From NCBI GenBank assembly GCA_037389465.1, contig JAZARR010000077.1, positions 930,001-994,000 of the forward strand: 64,000 nucleotides of DNA, written 5' to 3'. Of the stretch, positions 1 through 12,600 are shown piece by piece (position 1 is the first letter of the stretch; each line of letters starts with the position of its first letter). The position numbers and the translations under genes were made by a program. The notes under the pieces were generated by a model. It did no database searches. It was not told the origin of the DNA and worked only from the letters and a program-made list of their open reading frames with translations. This DNA is from Baylisascaris procyonis (taxonomy: Eukaryota; Nematoda; Chromadorea; Rhabditida; Ascarididae).

Positions 1-589
1 TCTTTCACTTCCTCTTGTGAGGCAAATTTATAAACTTCTTTAAAAAATGCGACTTTGTTTCATCTTAAGAGAAAAACCTAATATGTCTCCTTCCCGTAAT
101 TTAGCTCCCACTCACGCCTAATGGAATAAATTCATCACTTACTCTCAGCTAAGTTTTCGGAGACACACCGTTTCAGATAAACTTAGCGAACGGCTCTGTG
201 GTATACTTGAATACAGACATAGATTTCTCCAGCTTTTAATTTCATTACTACTCATGTTAATAAAGCTCCCCCCCCCGCCCCCAATTAACAAAGCTAAAAA
301 TTTTCAAGCACAGTTAAGCAAACATCCAACATCAATGTTAACTCTGATTCTCCAATTAGTTTGCAGCAAGTACCTACCAACAACATTAGACAACTACGAA
401 CTTCCTCATATTGCATTCCGTTTTTAATACACGGCAAATTTCAAAGAAATACGGCATATGGGCATACTGAACAGGCAATCAACGAAGCGTTACTTCGTTT
501 ATTGACATTGCACTTCAACAAAATATAAGAAATTCACTCACACAACCACTCTACTGACCAATGATCATGTTTCTATAATTAGTGTTGAC
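1..589. other. No recognisable exon
   Basis: AT-rich sequence with a C run at about 270-282. The continuation of LamG3 should lie here or left of the window; I looked for the expected glycine-rich strand on the minus strand and did not find it. Confidence 0.5.
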
Positions 590-616
590 CTTCTGAACTT
601 CATTGCAAATTCGAAA
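590..616 (-). CDS. LamG/EGF gene: possible 27-nt exon of LamG3
   Basis: Acceptor agtcatgag|T, donor AGAAG|gtcaac, phase 2 at both ends. FEFAMKFRR resembles the LamG strand xIEFxxKFR (compare ISIEFR in LamG1, LELSFHL in LamG2). Very short and with a non-ideal acceptor, so tentative. The next exons would lie at 1-589 or beyond the window. Confidence 0.4.
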
Positions 617-3600
617 CTCATGACTCAACTTCGCTGTTCATGTCGGGAGCTAAGTTGAAAGGCAAGCACCATCAAATATAATAATATTGATCCAGAAACT
701 TAAAAATGGATATGCAACATCTCTGGAGAGCTATTCGCACCAAATATGCCACAGAACCTACTTTTTTTCGTCAACGAGTGCTAAATAAAGAAAAACTGTC
801 TAGAACGATAATTAGTGAGGAAAAAAACCGAAGAAATACAGAATTAGCGACAAACTGTCTAAATCGTAATCACTCACTGTTTCATAATTCGATGATCGGC
901 GAAACGCAAATATGAAAAATGGGAAAACTTCATCATTGATGGACCCGAATCGAACACTGAAAACGTTTAAAAAAGATAATTAGAAATGACATAAAAAAAG
1001 TGACTCATGGTCAACTTTAGAATAAAATGAGAGAAATCGGAACAAGATGATAAAGACTAACAATTGAAGAGAATGATTCCTGCTCGTAACAATCTTCATG
1101 AGTATGCATACGCCCCTTAGCAAAAAAGGAAAATTCGTAAATACAAACGATTTCAAATGTTTTCAAGCTCTGCTTTATGACTCAAACAAATAAGCTATGC
1201 TCTCGACTTCTCACTAAGAAGCATTCAGGAGTGCGGCACTCAGTCATGTTGAACAGAAAATATTCGGCGGTGTATGCAGAAATTACCTTTGCAGTGCTCA
1301 GTCTTTAACCTATTTCATTTATATAATATACTTATATCTCCTCAATCTGCACAAATCAATGCACACCACTGAGTTTTTGCAAAGGTGAGTGCTAAAAAAA
1401 CTAACAAAACTTGCAAGTTCCCAAAAAGCCGTCATTTTATAGGAATTGGCGAATCACCGATACTGTGATCAGAAGTTCCCTTAACGTTTTTATTGTAGAG
1501 GTAAGGTCTTTACCGATCGATCTGAACCTTTGCGCTTTTCCAAGAATTTTTATAAACATCAGTATGCATAAATATGATTATAAAGTTATGAAGACTGGAA
1601 AAAACTAAGAAAATTATAAGCGAAGATTTCTGCACTCTTCATTCTCCACATGTTCATTGGCAGTGCGCTTAAATTGACAACTTCAGTAGTGTTGAGGAAA
1701 AGAGCGATGGCGGATTTGAAAACTTTTTCATAGAGTTCAAAAGATGGAATCGTTTCATTTCATTAGATAACATGAAAAACTTTTCATAAATTGAAGTTTT
1801 CAAAGTCCGGTATGAAGGTTACTGAAAACAAATAACGCACCGTTCTCGCAAAGTGGTCCATATGCAGGAAAACGGCACATGCAAACTGGTATCGCGTGAG
1901 CATCCACACATCTTGCATGGGCACCGCAATGAGTCTCGGAGCATGGATCCCATCCACATTCGTGCATGTTCGCCGACGTTAGTGCATCCTCGAGCAAATG
2001 AACGGCTCGACCATTTTGATGCACCTAAAACATAGCTGCTTGTAATTTCTTAAGCGTGCTACTCACCCGGAGTCGACTACTTACCTTGTCACTGGATCGA
2101 ACTCCGTTAGTGTGCCCGCACGGACTCTCTGCGCTGCCTGGGTGCTCCATTAAAACTGACTAGTTTGAAAACAGCACGTGGAAAAAGTGAATAACTGTGA
2201 TTACCTTTTTAAGACAGCCGGAAAATCCGCGACGTGATTGCACTTCAGATGGTATTTGATCATCAGGGGCACCACCGAAGAAAGAGAAGCTGGTTCGATG
2301 AAAGTCTGTCACATCACTGGAGACACGATTCTCGATCCACCATTGGTGATCTACCTACAAGCATTTACCCATTCCGCATGTCGCCTGCATGTGCCCACTA
2401 CTGATTTTCTCACTACCAAATGGGAATGAAATCGCCCACCTCTTTTCGCTATACAAACTTCCAAGCACATTCACTATTCGTCCTGCTATCTGTTTCTAGA
2501 GTGGAATTACCATTATAACAATATTCAGCAAATCGTGCGAACCCCTGCAACGAATCCAGGAGTCCGGGAACGACTTTATTAAATTATATTTCGATACCAT
2601 TTTACATAAACGCATTTCCTTATATTCGTAATAACGGGCAATTCCTCCATTAGAAAAAAAGCCTACTTACTAAAGCTTGACAAAAGTATGCGAAGTTGTT
2701 TTCGAAATATTTCTGTCTGCAATACATATTCCGGCACAGGAAGTGTTCCGGAAAAGTAGTCGTGGTGGTAAAAGATCAAGAAAATATTTAAGATTGAGAA
2801 GCGGAAAGCGCAACTCATCGGTTTACATTGGAAGGCTTCCAAAGAACAAGGTTAGCGCAGTTCTGGAAGACGAATGGATCATTTTAGTTAGCACAGCGGA
2901 CCAAAATTTCGTCATGACAGTACGAGGCGCAACAAACGAATGGCTAGGTTATGGAAGGCTGCGATAGATATAATTCTTCAAAAAAAAAAAAAAAACATTC
3001 TGCGGATGCTAAAATCCTCTGCAGATGTAAGAATGGCTTCAAAAAAATTTTTTCGAAGAACGGTTCTCTTTTCATACTAGATTGCAATAATTCACTGACT
3101 ATAGTGCAGAGATCATTTGCTCATTGAAAGCGATGGTTCTGCTGAGAAAAATATCTCCTCCAAGTCGCAGAAGTACTTCTTAACAAACACTGTGGCGAAG
3201 CCTCCGCTATCGCAACATTAGTTCATGTGAACTTCAGTTTGCCACTTATAATGAGCTGTTTCAAGTGTGCGTTGCATGGCGCTCTAAGTTCCGATATTAA
3301 CTAGAGTATCGCTGATTTTAGATACCTAGCAAGTGTTCTCTTGATTACTACCTTTTAGCGAGAACATATGCTTTCGATATCACTCAACTTCACGATTTGA
3401 ATAGCCATTACGGAGGAGCTTCTGGGACTCAAATCCTATTTCATTTTTTATAAAACTGTTCCATCCATATATCGCTGATATTCTCATTATCAGGTCTGCT
3501 TGTTACAGCGTAAAAAGCATCCATTTCTACTTCAAATCCGAGAATCCAAAAAAACTGAATACTCCACGTTTCTTTCTTAAATTTGATAATTTATGAAGAA

Positions 3601-6600
3601 AATTGAGACATGCGATGTGAATGAGTAGACTTAACGCTGGCGTGTTATGTGAATTGCATACAACATTATCGTTGCATTTCAATAGCACTGAAGTAGTAAC
3701 GAAAACGCATCAGCGGAAGGAATATCATCAATATAGCGAAAACATGAAAGAAACTAGACAACTATCATCGAGCATGTCTATCGCATAACTTGCTACCCCA
3801 ATAAAACCACTGACTAAGCGCCGTTGGGTGAAACTCGAACAGAGAGGTGAAATACCCTAATTATATAGTTCACCCGGAATCATTTGTTACAGCGGTTTTC
3901 ACATTCACACGAAATTGAATAAACGGGAAAAATCAGTAAAAGATGGAATAAACGTGGAAGGAACTTTCATTTTATCACTGGGTAACGATTATAGATGAGC
4001 CGCTCAACTTCAAATATCCGTAATTAATAGCAACTTTATCTAACGAACAAACTTATCAAACAAAGAGGACCCGCTTTTCCGGGCAATTTTTTCGCCTTTT
4101 TCATATTCTTCCTTGTTATGATATTTTTCTCCTCGGATGCAACTTGATTAAGAAACTGATGCGAAAACTTGATTTTACAAGCATCGGAAGTAGAAAGGCA
4201 TTTGGGACATTAAAACGAAAGCTAATACAGAGAGACTTTCTAGTTGAACAGGAACAAGAAAAGGCTATCAACAGAAAGAAGTAACGGATGAATGTGCACC
4301 GAAACTCTGTTGAGGAATAGAAGATGATTCAGCAAGGTGCATCAACATTATACCACTAAGCATAATACTAGAAACCTTGGGAGAAATGTGGTCCTTAGAA
4401 AAGAATTGAACTGACCTTGATCAACGCAGCTCTTCCACTACGCCATATTTCGGCCTCATGCCAGCTGTTCACTGCCAAAGGAAGTCCAGACCTACAATAG
4501 ATAAATTCAAGGCCCACTCTCTAACCAAAGAATTTCGAGATAACTTTGGAAATTTCCTCTTAGAACCTCTAGAAGAATCCACAGCTCGGACACAGTTTAT
4601 ATTTTTATTATGTTTTTAACAGTGTTTAACATTTTACTTGGTTCTTTTATGCCGTAATAATAACATTTTCGAGCCTTTGATAAATAATATTGTAGCAATT
4701 CCTCAAAATTTTGAAATGTTACTCACCATGCACAACAATGGTTGGAGTGAACTTTCTCTGTAATGGATTTTCACGTATTTGAGGAATAGCAAATATTTCT
4801 GGCAATGCTCGATTGGTAAAGTCGAGAGTGAGTTACAACGGTTAAAGAAGCACCGAAGGCTTGGACCAGTGATTTTCTTCGGCCTTCGATTGCGGATAGT
4901 TTGGGGCAAGCTGAAAAAGCCTGTCTTCTACCGCTGACTGCTTGATTTCGTCCTTCGTGGCATGGAGAACTTCACTTCATTGGCGAATATGTGGGTTACA
5001 TCCGCTTCTACTGATACAGCTGCGATCATCTGGTCTTCTTCCGGCGCTGAATGATTTGCGATGAGCCTAGAGAACGCTTCTGCGTGCCCGAACTTTGTCG
5101 CTGAGCGGTGCTACAAATCAAAATTGTAGGTTTAAATTTGTTGCCCATCGTTGCAATCGGTTGGCCGTATAGACTGCAATTCCTTTCTTAAAATCAAACA
5201 TTGCGATTAGTAATTTGTAACCCGTCAGCGAGATGTGAACCATCCATGAAGCATCTGGCGGAATTTCTGAACGGCGAAGATTAGTGCGAGCTCTTCCTTA
5301 CCAATTTGACTGTAGTTCCTTCCGGCCGGCAAAAGTGGTTGGGAGGCATGAACGACTGCCTTCCCTGATCCACCTGGATAACGATAAGAGATAACGGCGT
5401 CGACGCCGCAATTTGATGACGACGAACTGACAAAGAGGACGACTTTTATAGCAATATGACCAATCATCACCACATAACCAACAAACTACACATACTTATT
5501 TCTTCATCGCTTCGATCTTTTCACTGGACTTGCATTTTTAATGCGAAGAATATGGAGATTTGTGCGCATATGGTAATGGTGGCTGCATATGCACAAAGCG
5601 CCCTTCACTCGTACTGGTTGCCGCTCCGTTCGGGGGGTACGAAACGAAAGGTAATCGGATAAAAACCCACTACATTCAGTTAGCATCCTCATTCACGGAA
5701 GATTTTCACAACGAAATCTGTCAAGGCAAACTCTCCACCCTTTTAACCTCACAAGCAACCTCATAAAGGAATAGCACCCTTCCTATTTGAAATAGAATAT
5801 GTTGCAGTGCTTCAATAATCCTTTAGGACAAACGTCTCATTCATCTCATTTAGTGACTCGAAAACTTGCTCTTATTTCATTACAACGGCCTGTTAGTGCA
5901 ATATGGCGTTCATTTGGAAAATTGGTTTGTCTCAACTCGATTGTGAAATCGCCCAAATCTTTCTATCCTTCAGCAGTGCTCCCTCCTTTTCAAAAGCATT
6001 TCTTACACAGTCCAGAGTCTCCTCAGTTCAGAAAGCTATTCAGAATTATTCAGCAATTAAAACTGTCAAACAAGATAAAAAAAAAGGAAGCTTGATCTTA
6101 CGTCTTTGCGCTGAAAGAGTGATGAACAACATACCTCAGGATGACACAGTCAGCGCCAAGGGAATACTGCGCGCTGAGGTAAGCGTCTTCCAAGTAGACT
6201 GCGAAATAGCGTGATTTTGAGCGATGCAAGTAGATGAGGCCGTTGGGCTCTATGGGCTTCAAGTGAAAGCTGAGCTCTAAATATACATCAACATCGCGTG
6301 GTGCATTCAGCTTCACGTACGCATTAGCATCGAATTCCGCCACCTTAGGCACGAATGATCGCTTCGTTGTCGTCACGTTAGCAGCCGCTGCAAATGCTGA
6401 CTTCACTTAACGCGAAAGGACCTCTAATTTGCATGAGAGCAGCACTCAATGCAGAAAGGAAGCAGAAATTAAGTGGAAGTGGTGATGTTCGAACATCATC
6501 ACAGCACATGGGATAGTAACAAAGGCAAATGGAGAAATAGGTAAGCGGCTGGCATGATATGCGCTATCAATCAGTTGTTACGAAATTCAAAAAAAAAGAA

Positions 6601-9600
6601 AGGCTCAGGAACGCCTCCTAGCCAATCCGCAGTTGCGCATTTCCTCAAGCAAGACATTGTTTTCTCAACCCACAGTTCCACAGTTCATAAAAGAGATAGT
6701 CAGTCTAAATGGAGCTGGGCTCAGAGCGTCACTAATTTATTCGTTTGTGACTTCAAATTTCGCCTTCATTAAAGTTTGCAGAAAGGTAAAAATGCTTGAA
6801 AGTAAAGTATGATAGAAAGAAAGAAATCAATAAAAGGTTTCAAAACGTTTCTGTGTGATGGAATAACATCACTTCAACAGACAGTGGCCAAGCCCTAATG
6901 TTTCAATCTCATACACACGGAGCAAATACCACTGCTTTCTATTCCTTTCAAAACCTCTTTCTTCACAAATTTTTACGCACTCAACATGAACGTTTTCGAA
7001 TCAAAAAAATTAATGGGCAGAAACCCTTGGTGGATCGTTACTGAAAACCGCTACACTTGTAAAAGACACCATTAGCACTTTGCTGACGGCCCCTGTTATG
7101 AGTTATGATGCATGTCATCTCATACATCCCTTTATGTTGTTCAAAGAAAACAGTGCACATGCATGCTAACTTTGCAAGTGCTCAAGACACATTATTCTCC
7201 AAACGAGTCCCATATGAACGACTTGGCCGTGCAGATGGCAAAAGTGCTGACTTGTCCCGTACTTGAGTATTCATAACGTCTTTCAAAAAAAAGCGCAAAT
7301 GGAAATGGGCTTATAAAGAGCCCAGCAAACGACGCATTCAACAAAGCTTCCGCCAACCTCCAAAATGCAACATATCGTTTCGCATGCTTCATGTAAGCGA
7401 GTTTTTTTAATGCCCAACACAAACCCTTCTTAAGAAGCTGGGAAGTAAAAGAACAGAAAAAAACAGAGAAATGACGTCTTTCCTTCCCTTTATTTCGTAT
7501 GATAAAGTTCTGGCCAACTTCAAGCCGATAATAATAATGTAAAAAGGCAACTAAGGTGCTACGTATTTAATTGTCCAACATCTGAGGGACGTTGAGAGCG
7601 CTCGTGGTACGACATGATTGAAGTATCAGAACGTCGTCCGTGAAAGAGATGCAGAATGATGATTAGAACCGAAACGATGCGAAAACCAAAGAAAAGAATG
7701 GACTGCTGCACGAATAGAAAATTCTGCAGGCAGGTTTTCTAGTGAGGCAATATAAAGCTAATTTTTTCCATTGTTGGACATTTTCATGCTCTGACAAGCA
7801 TGCAAACAAAAGCATATATCTTCATAAAAATGGCAATAACGATAGCTGCCCAATTGTAAGGCCTTGGACTAGGACGTTTTTGAACTCCTAAAGAGCCACG
7901 TATAATTTATAATCTTCCTAATTTTTAGAAGGAAGTAAAATCAACATAACAAAATATCCGCCTTCCGGCGATGAGTCTAAGTAGCTTTTCGTTGCTTGTT
8001 AACATGTCCAATAAGTTGCTGATTTTCTTATATATATTCGGTAGCCTATTTTTATCCATCTAAGCTCATCTGATAAGCTCATCGGCATTGATCCGACATC
8101 TGCCAAAGAGAGGTTTATATTCTCAATGTCATGACGGACATATTTTCTCTGCTTTTAATACTGACGCATCATCGTACGCCGTTTTAAGTTGGGATCTTAG
8201 AGAACATTTGTGAGTTTTGTTGTTCGATTTTTACGGCTGCGAAAAATGCCGTACCGCTTTGAAAGAAGAGCCATTAGTGAAACGTGCCACTTTGCAAAAA
8301 CCGGCTAGTCTAATCGGTACAACCTCCCCAATTCCCATCCGCTGGCTTATTAAAGTGGATGGCGGATGAGCAAAAACTACACTGGCGGTTTAGTATGCTA
8401 CAACTAATCATAAGTTCGGATGAATAAAAAATAGAGCGACCTAACGAATCAGCCAATAGAATTCATAGACTGTCTCAAAAAATTCACAAAGGTCTTCGGC
8501 ACCTAACGGGAAGAAGCATGGTCTAGGAAAGTGATATATGGATGTTTTGAACACAGTCACAGGTAGCCGAGAAGAATTTCAGCGATAACCAGGAAAACTC
8601 TGCTGGTAGTATTCCATCTGACGATTGGGTTTTCCGCAAATGTTGAATAATAGTTAAATGCTACGAAAAGTTCCGACGTTAAGGCAGAGCGATTAAAAAA
8701 ATGACCAAACGTCAGCACTAAACATGATCAGTGAAAAACTAATGGAGATGCACTCTAGAAGAGCTAGAACAATACGCGCTTTTTAAAGCTCGCCCAGTAG
8801 ACTAATTACTATCCGAAACTGTAAGCATATAAGGAAAAATTTGTAACAATGAATTCATATATTAAGCGGATCGATCAATCTCACAAGTCACCTACAAAGA
8901 ATTGCCCATCAGATCACAAACACGGTCAGTAGGATTGGGCTGATCGCAAAATGCAGCTGAATTCTTTGGCACATTTAAGTACCTAAATCCCAAAGACAAG
9001 CTGATAGACGAATTCGAATGTTGCCATAGAAATTCAACCTATTTCCTTTATCGACTTCAAATTACTAGTGTCAGAAGTCACCGAACTGGAATTACGGGAC
9101 AAACGCGAATTTGCAAAAGCGCTTAATGAGCAAAAGCAAAAGCTTATAAGGAGTTTTACAAATTCGAGAAGCGTTTGTGCACAAGAATCAAGTACTCCTG
9201 ACGTGTTCGCTACTTGGCTGGCAATAAACTGATAGACCGGGCAACTTCTACTGATGAATGCAAACAACTTAGCGGCAATGCTCGTATCACCGGTTGGTCT
9301 GTGAAAAGATAGACATAGACTTATAAGCGGAAGTAGGTCAGATATACAGACAAGCTTATAACGGTAATTTTTATTAGACAGATTATGACAGATTTCATGG
9401 ACCACTGCAATTTCAGTCAGTAGACTGATTTGCCAGAACCGCATTTCAAAGTACTGTAACTTTTTCCCTATCGAGTTTGTTGAAAGTCAGGATTTTACTC
9501 AAGGACATATGGATTTTTCAGTAGACTACCTTTACACTAAAGCAGTGAGTGAGGAAGAAAATATGAAGTTCAACACGCCCTGCGCTAGTCCTAAAGACCG

Positions 9601-12600
9601 AAACAAAAGATCATTCAACGAACTCAATTAGTGTTCATGTACGAAACAACGCAACGAATCGATGATAGCATGAGAAGGCTTCCGCTCATAAAGAATGCAG
9701 AAAATTCTAAAATAGATGAATATTTTAAGACAATGAAAGCAGTCAAATGTCGAAGAGGCGCACAAAAAATCCACCTTCCACACGCACATATGCAGCTTAT
9801 GAGAACAGAAATTTGTTAGAAAATTCTCACTTGTGAATATCACTCATTTTTACCACTTGGGTGGGTAGATTTTCCCAAGATTTTTAAGAAGGAGGTTCGA
9901 CAAGGAATGGGTTTAATGATGCATAGCCAATTGATCCCCGAACTCCATCAGTACACAATTTGAGTATCAAACGTTTTTGAATGCGAACAGGATCTCTTCT
10001 GGATCACAACGAAAGAAAAAGGACAACTGAGGATGACAGTTTTCGTTCATTCCTCTTCCAAGCATTTCAATCAGGCTCATTTGAGAGTATGGAGTTTGCT
10101 TGTGTGAAGCTTTCTCCCATATTATCAAAGAGTTTCATGGGATCGCTCTTCAGAAGATTAAGAGCTCCTCTAGGTACGCTGATTGCAATCTTCTCTGCGC
10201 CAAAGACATTTTTTAAAGTGAAAGTCACAAACGGCTGTGCGCAAATAGCGCTTTCTAGCGCAATTCCAAAACAGCAACTGTATTTCATTCCAGATTTTGA
10301 GCACTTCCAGAAAGCTCCATTGTGTTCAACTGCGCTAATAAATTACGCTGGCAACGACTAAGAAGAACGCTTCATTCACAAAAAGTACTATTTGAAAGAC
10401 CGGTTTCAGCTGACCTTCATCGGGATCGTCGAACGGTAGAGCAAATCCGTCGAGTGCAGAACTTCGGTTGAAGATGAATGCGTCGTTGAGTTCCGCCGAC
10501 TCGTTGCTCGATTGCGACCGCACGTCAACAGCATCGAACTCTAGAACAGCGGTGTTATCAGTGCTGTCAAAGAATTGAAACTGAGCGTCATGAAGAACTG
10601 AGGAGCCGAGTGGTGCGAATTGCAAAGCCAACGCTACTACAAATAGCCCCACCGCAGCACTGATCTTTCGCCGCATTCTGTCTTTCGCCACGCAACTGCA
10701 CTGTCTCTGATCGCGCTATTCGGCTGTTCGACTTGATAGAAACCACCGGACGATCGACAAGACGGCCGAATAAGGGGCCTTCTTGTTGCACGCAAGCCGC
10801 TGTTTCACTGAAGATGCCCAACCCAGCTACTCGGCATTGGGGGCGGGACTGAGCTATCGGTTAAGCCTAGGCCAAGCACACGCCTCGGCTCTCGAGATCC
10901 CTCTGACGTCGCACTTGTTGCGTGCAGAACACTGCCAACCGCTGCTAGGCATTAGCATTGGTAGGACGGGATTCTACGTTAGTTTATTCACCCAGACAGG
11001 CAAACAGACGCGCATGCACGATTACACCGTCAATGTTCGGGTTTCACAGCAATAATCAACTAGAGATTACTGAGCACACCAATCAAAGATGGAAGACGAA
11101 TCGAGTGAGTGGCAAAGAACCGATGAAAACTTCGAATTCAGCCAAGAAGGTCGGCGAAAGGGCCGGAAGCCGGCTAACGAGCCCGACTCAGCGAACTGCC
11201 TTTTTCATGCGCTTTTCAAGCGTCCGGCGTTCGCATTTGCTTTCCGGCAAAACGACAAAGCCCAAGTAAACAAAATTATTCAGAACTGTGAAGGAATGGC
11301 GCCCCGGGCGCCGAGGCACTAATCTCATGACAGTTGCCTAACCGACTGCCCAGAGGCCCCTCCCATATAGGTCGTTCACTCTTTCAAGGATGCTCAAATG
11401 CAAACGACTGATACGGTTTGACGCTGAATAGAACATATACAGGCAATTTTTCAATTTGGAGAAAGAGGCATCACGGGAAAACTTTAATGGTACGATAATA
11501 CGCATAAAACGATGCAAACGTATTAAAACTTGCATCAAACCATCAACGACGAGAGGGAAAACAATTGAGGAGACGTGTCAGGAATGCTGTTGAAGCCATA
11601 CGGCCAACAGCTTGCGTGAATGTGCGAAAAAAACAAGTAGGAAATCTGGCATGCGTTTTTCTACTCTAACTCTGCTTATTAGATCAATAATTTACATTTG
11701 CTAATATGTAGATGCCACTCATTAAAGTTTGCGGCAATTAACGAAATTCGGCTGCAGTGGATTTATATTCTAACCAAATCGACCGCTCATATCAACTTGC
11801 GAAGTCACAATATCCGCTCAAAGCAAATTTTACGTTTTATTCCTCCTAAGTAATGAAAGAAAATGACCACGAATCCAACTTAGATGTACTAACATCACTT
11901 ATACACAAAAGACTTTCAATAAGTACCAATAAGAATAGAGGAATTGGCTGCATACATATAAAGCAGCAGAAGGAAAATTGATGCCATAAATAGCAGCAAC
12001 ATCAATGCTCCTGGCAACAGTACGAACGACTGAGATATTGCGAGATTTATTAACGATCATTAGTGGTTGCTGTCATGGATGGAAGCAATGTTAAACAGTG
12101 ATCAATGTGTTATGCAAGTGGAATTCTTCACTCGAAACCACACTGCTCAGAATGGTCTTCAGAAGCCAATATAAACGAATCAATAGATTTTGGGGAATTT
12201 CGTCCGCAATCACTCTTTAATTCCGATGTGAAACTACAGACTTTTTTCGATGTAAACTGTGGAGGAGCAGAAGAAAAAAGAGAGCATGAGATGCGGCAAA
12301 AATAACTGAGAAAACTATAATTTAATCAATGGCCTTCAGGTGCCTTTTAAATGGGAATCCTCTCAACGAAACGCAATAAGCATAAGCGATCACTGTGGCC
12401 AAAAAAGACAATGCATAAACGATGAGTCTATTGGCATGCTTAATCAAAGGTTCATATTTGCCAGTACCTGGCCAGATTTTTCATTGCTTATTGCAGTTTT
12501 ACAAATTTTCGAGAAATTTTTTCATGCAGACCCCTGCGTCTGCTCGGAAACTGTCTATTCGCTGTCACCTATATTGTGACTATCAAACTGAAATGGCTTT

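Noticed and set aside
935..1010. cccgaatcgaac, like a reversed tRNA T-loop
   Set aside because: No cloverleaf or box A at the right distance; these bases fall inside the LamG3 exon.
2085..2165. Candidate exon with a strong donor gtaagt encoding ESPCGHTNGVRSSDK between two LamG2 exons
   Set aside because: The flanking exons join perfectly without it, and no acceptor gives the required phase 0.
5560..5640. EGF-like CAYGNGGCICTKR on the plus strand
   Set aside because: Only part of an EGF module, on the opposite strand to the gene, without splice sites; coincidence next to the gypsy fragment.
9034..9444. 136-codon minus-strand open frame with hydrophobic stretches
   Set aside because: Longest frame in the intron but no family motif, no convincing splice sites, and a frame of this length is expected about once by chance in 64 kb of this composition.
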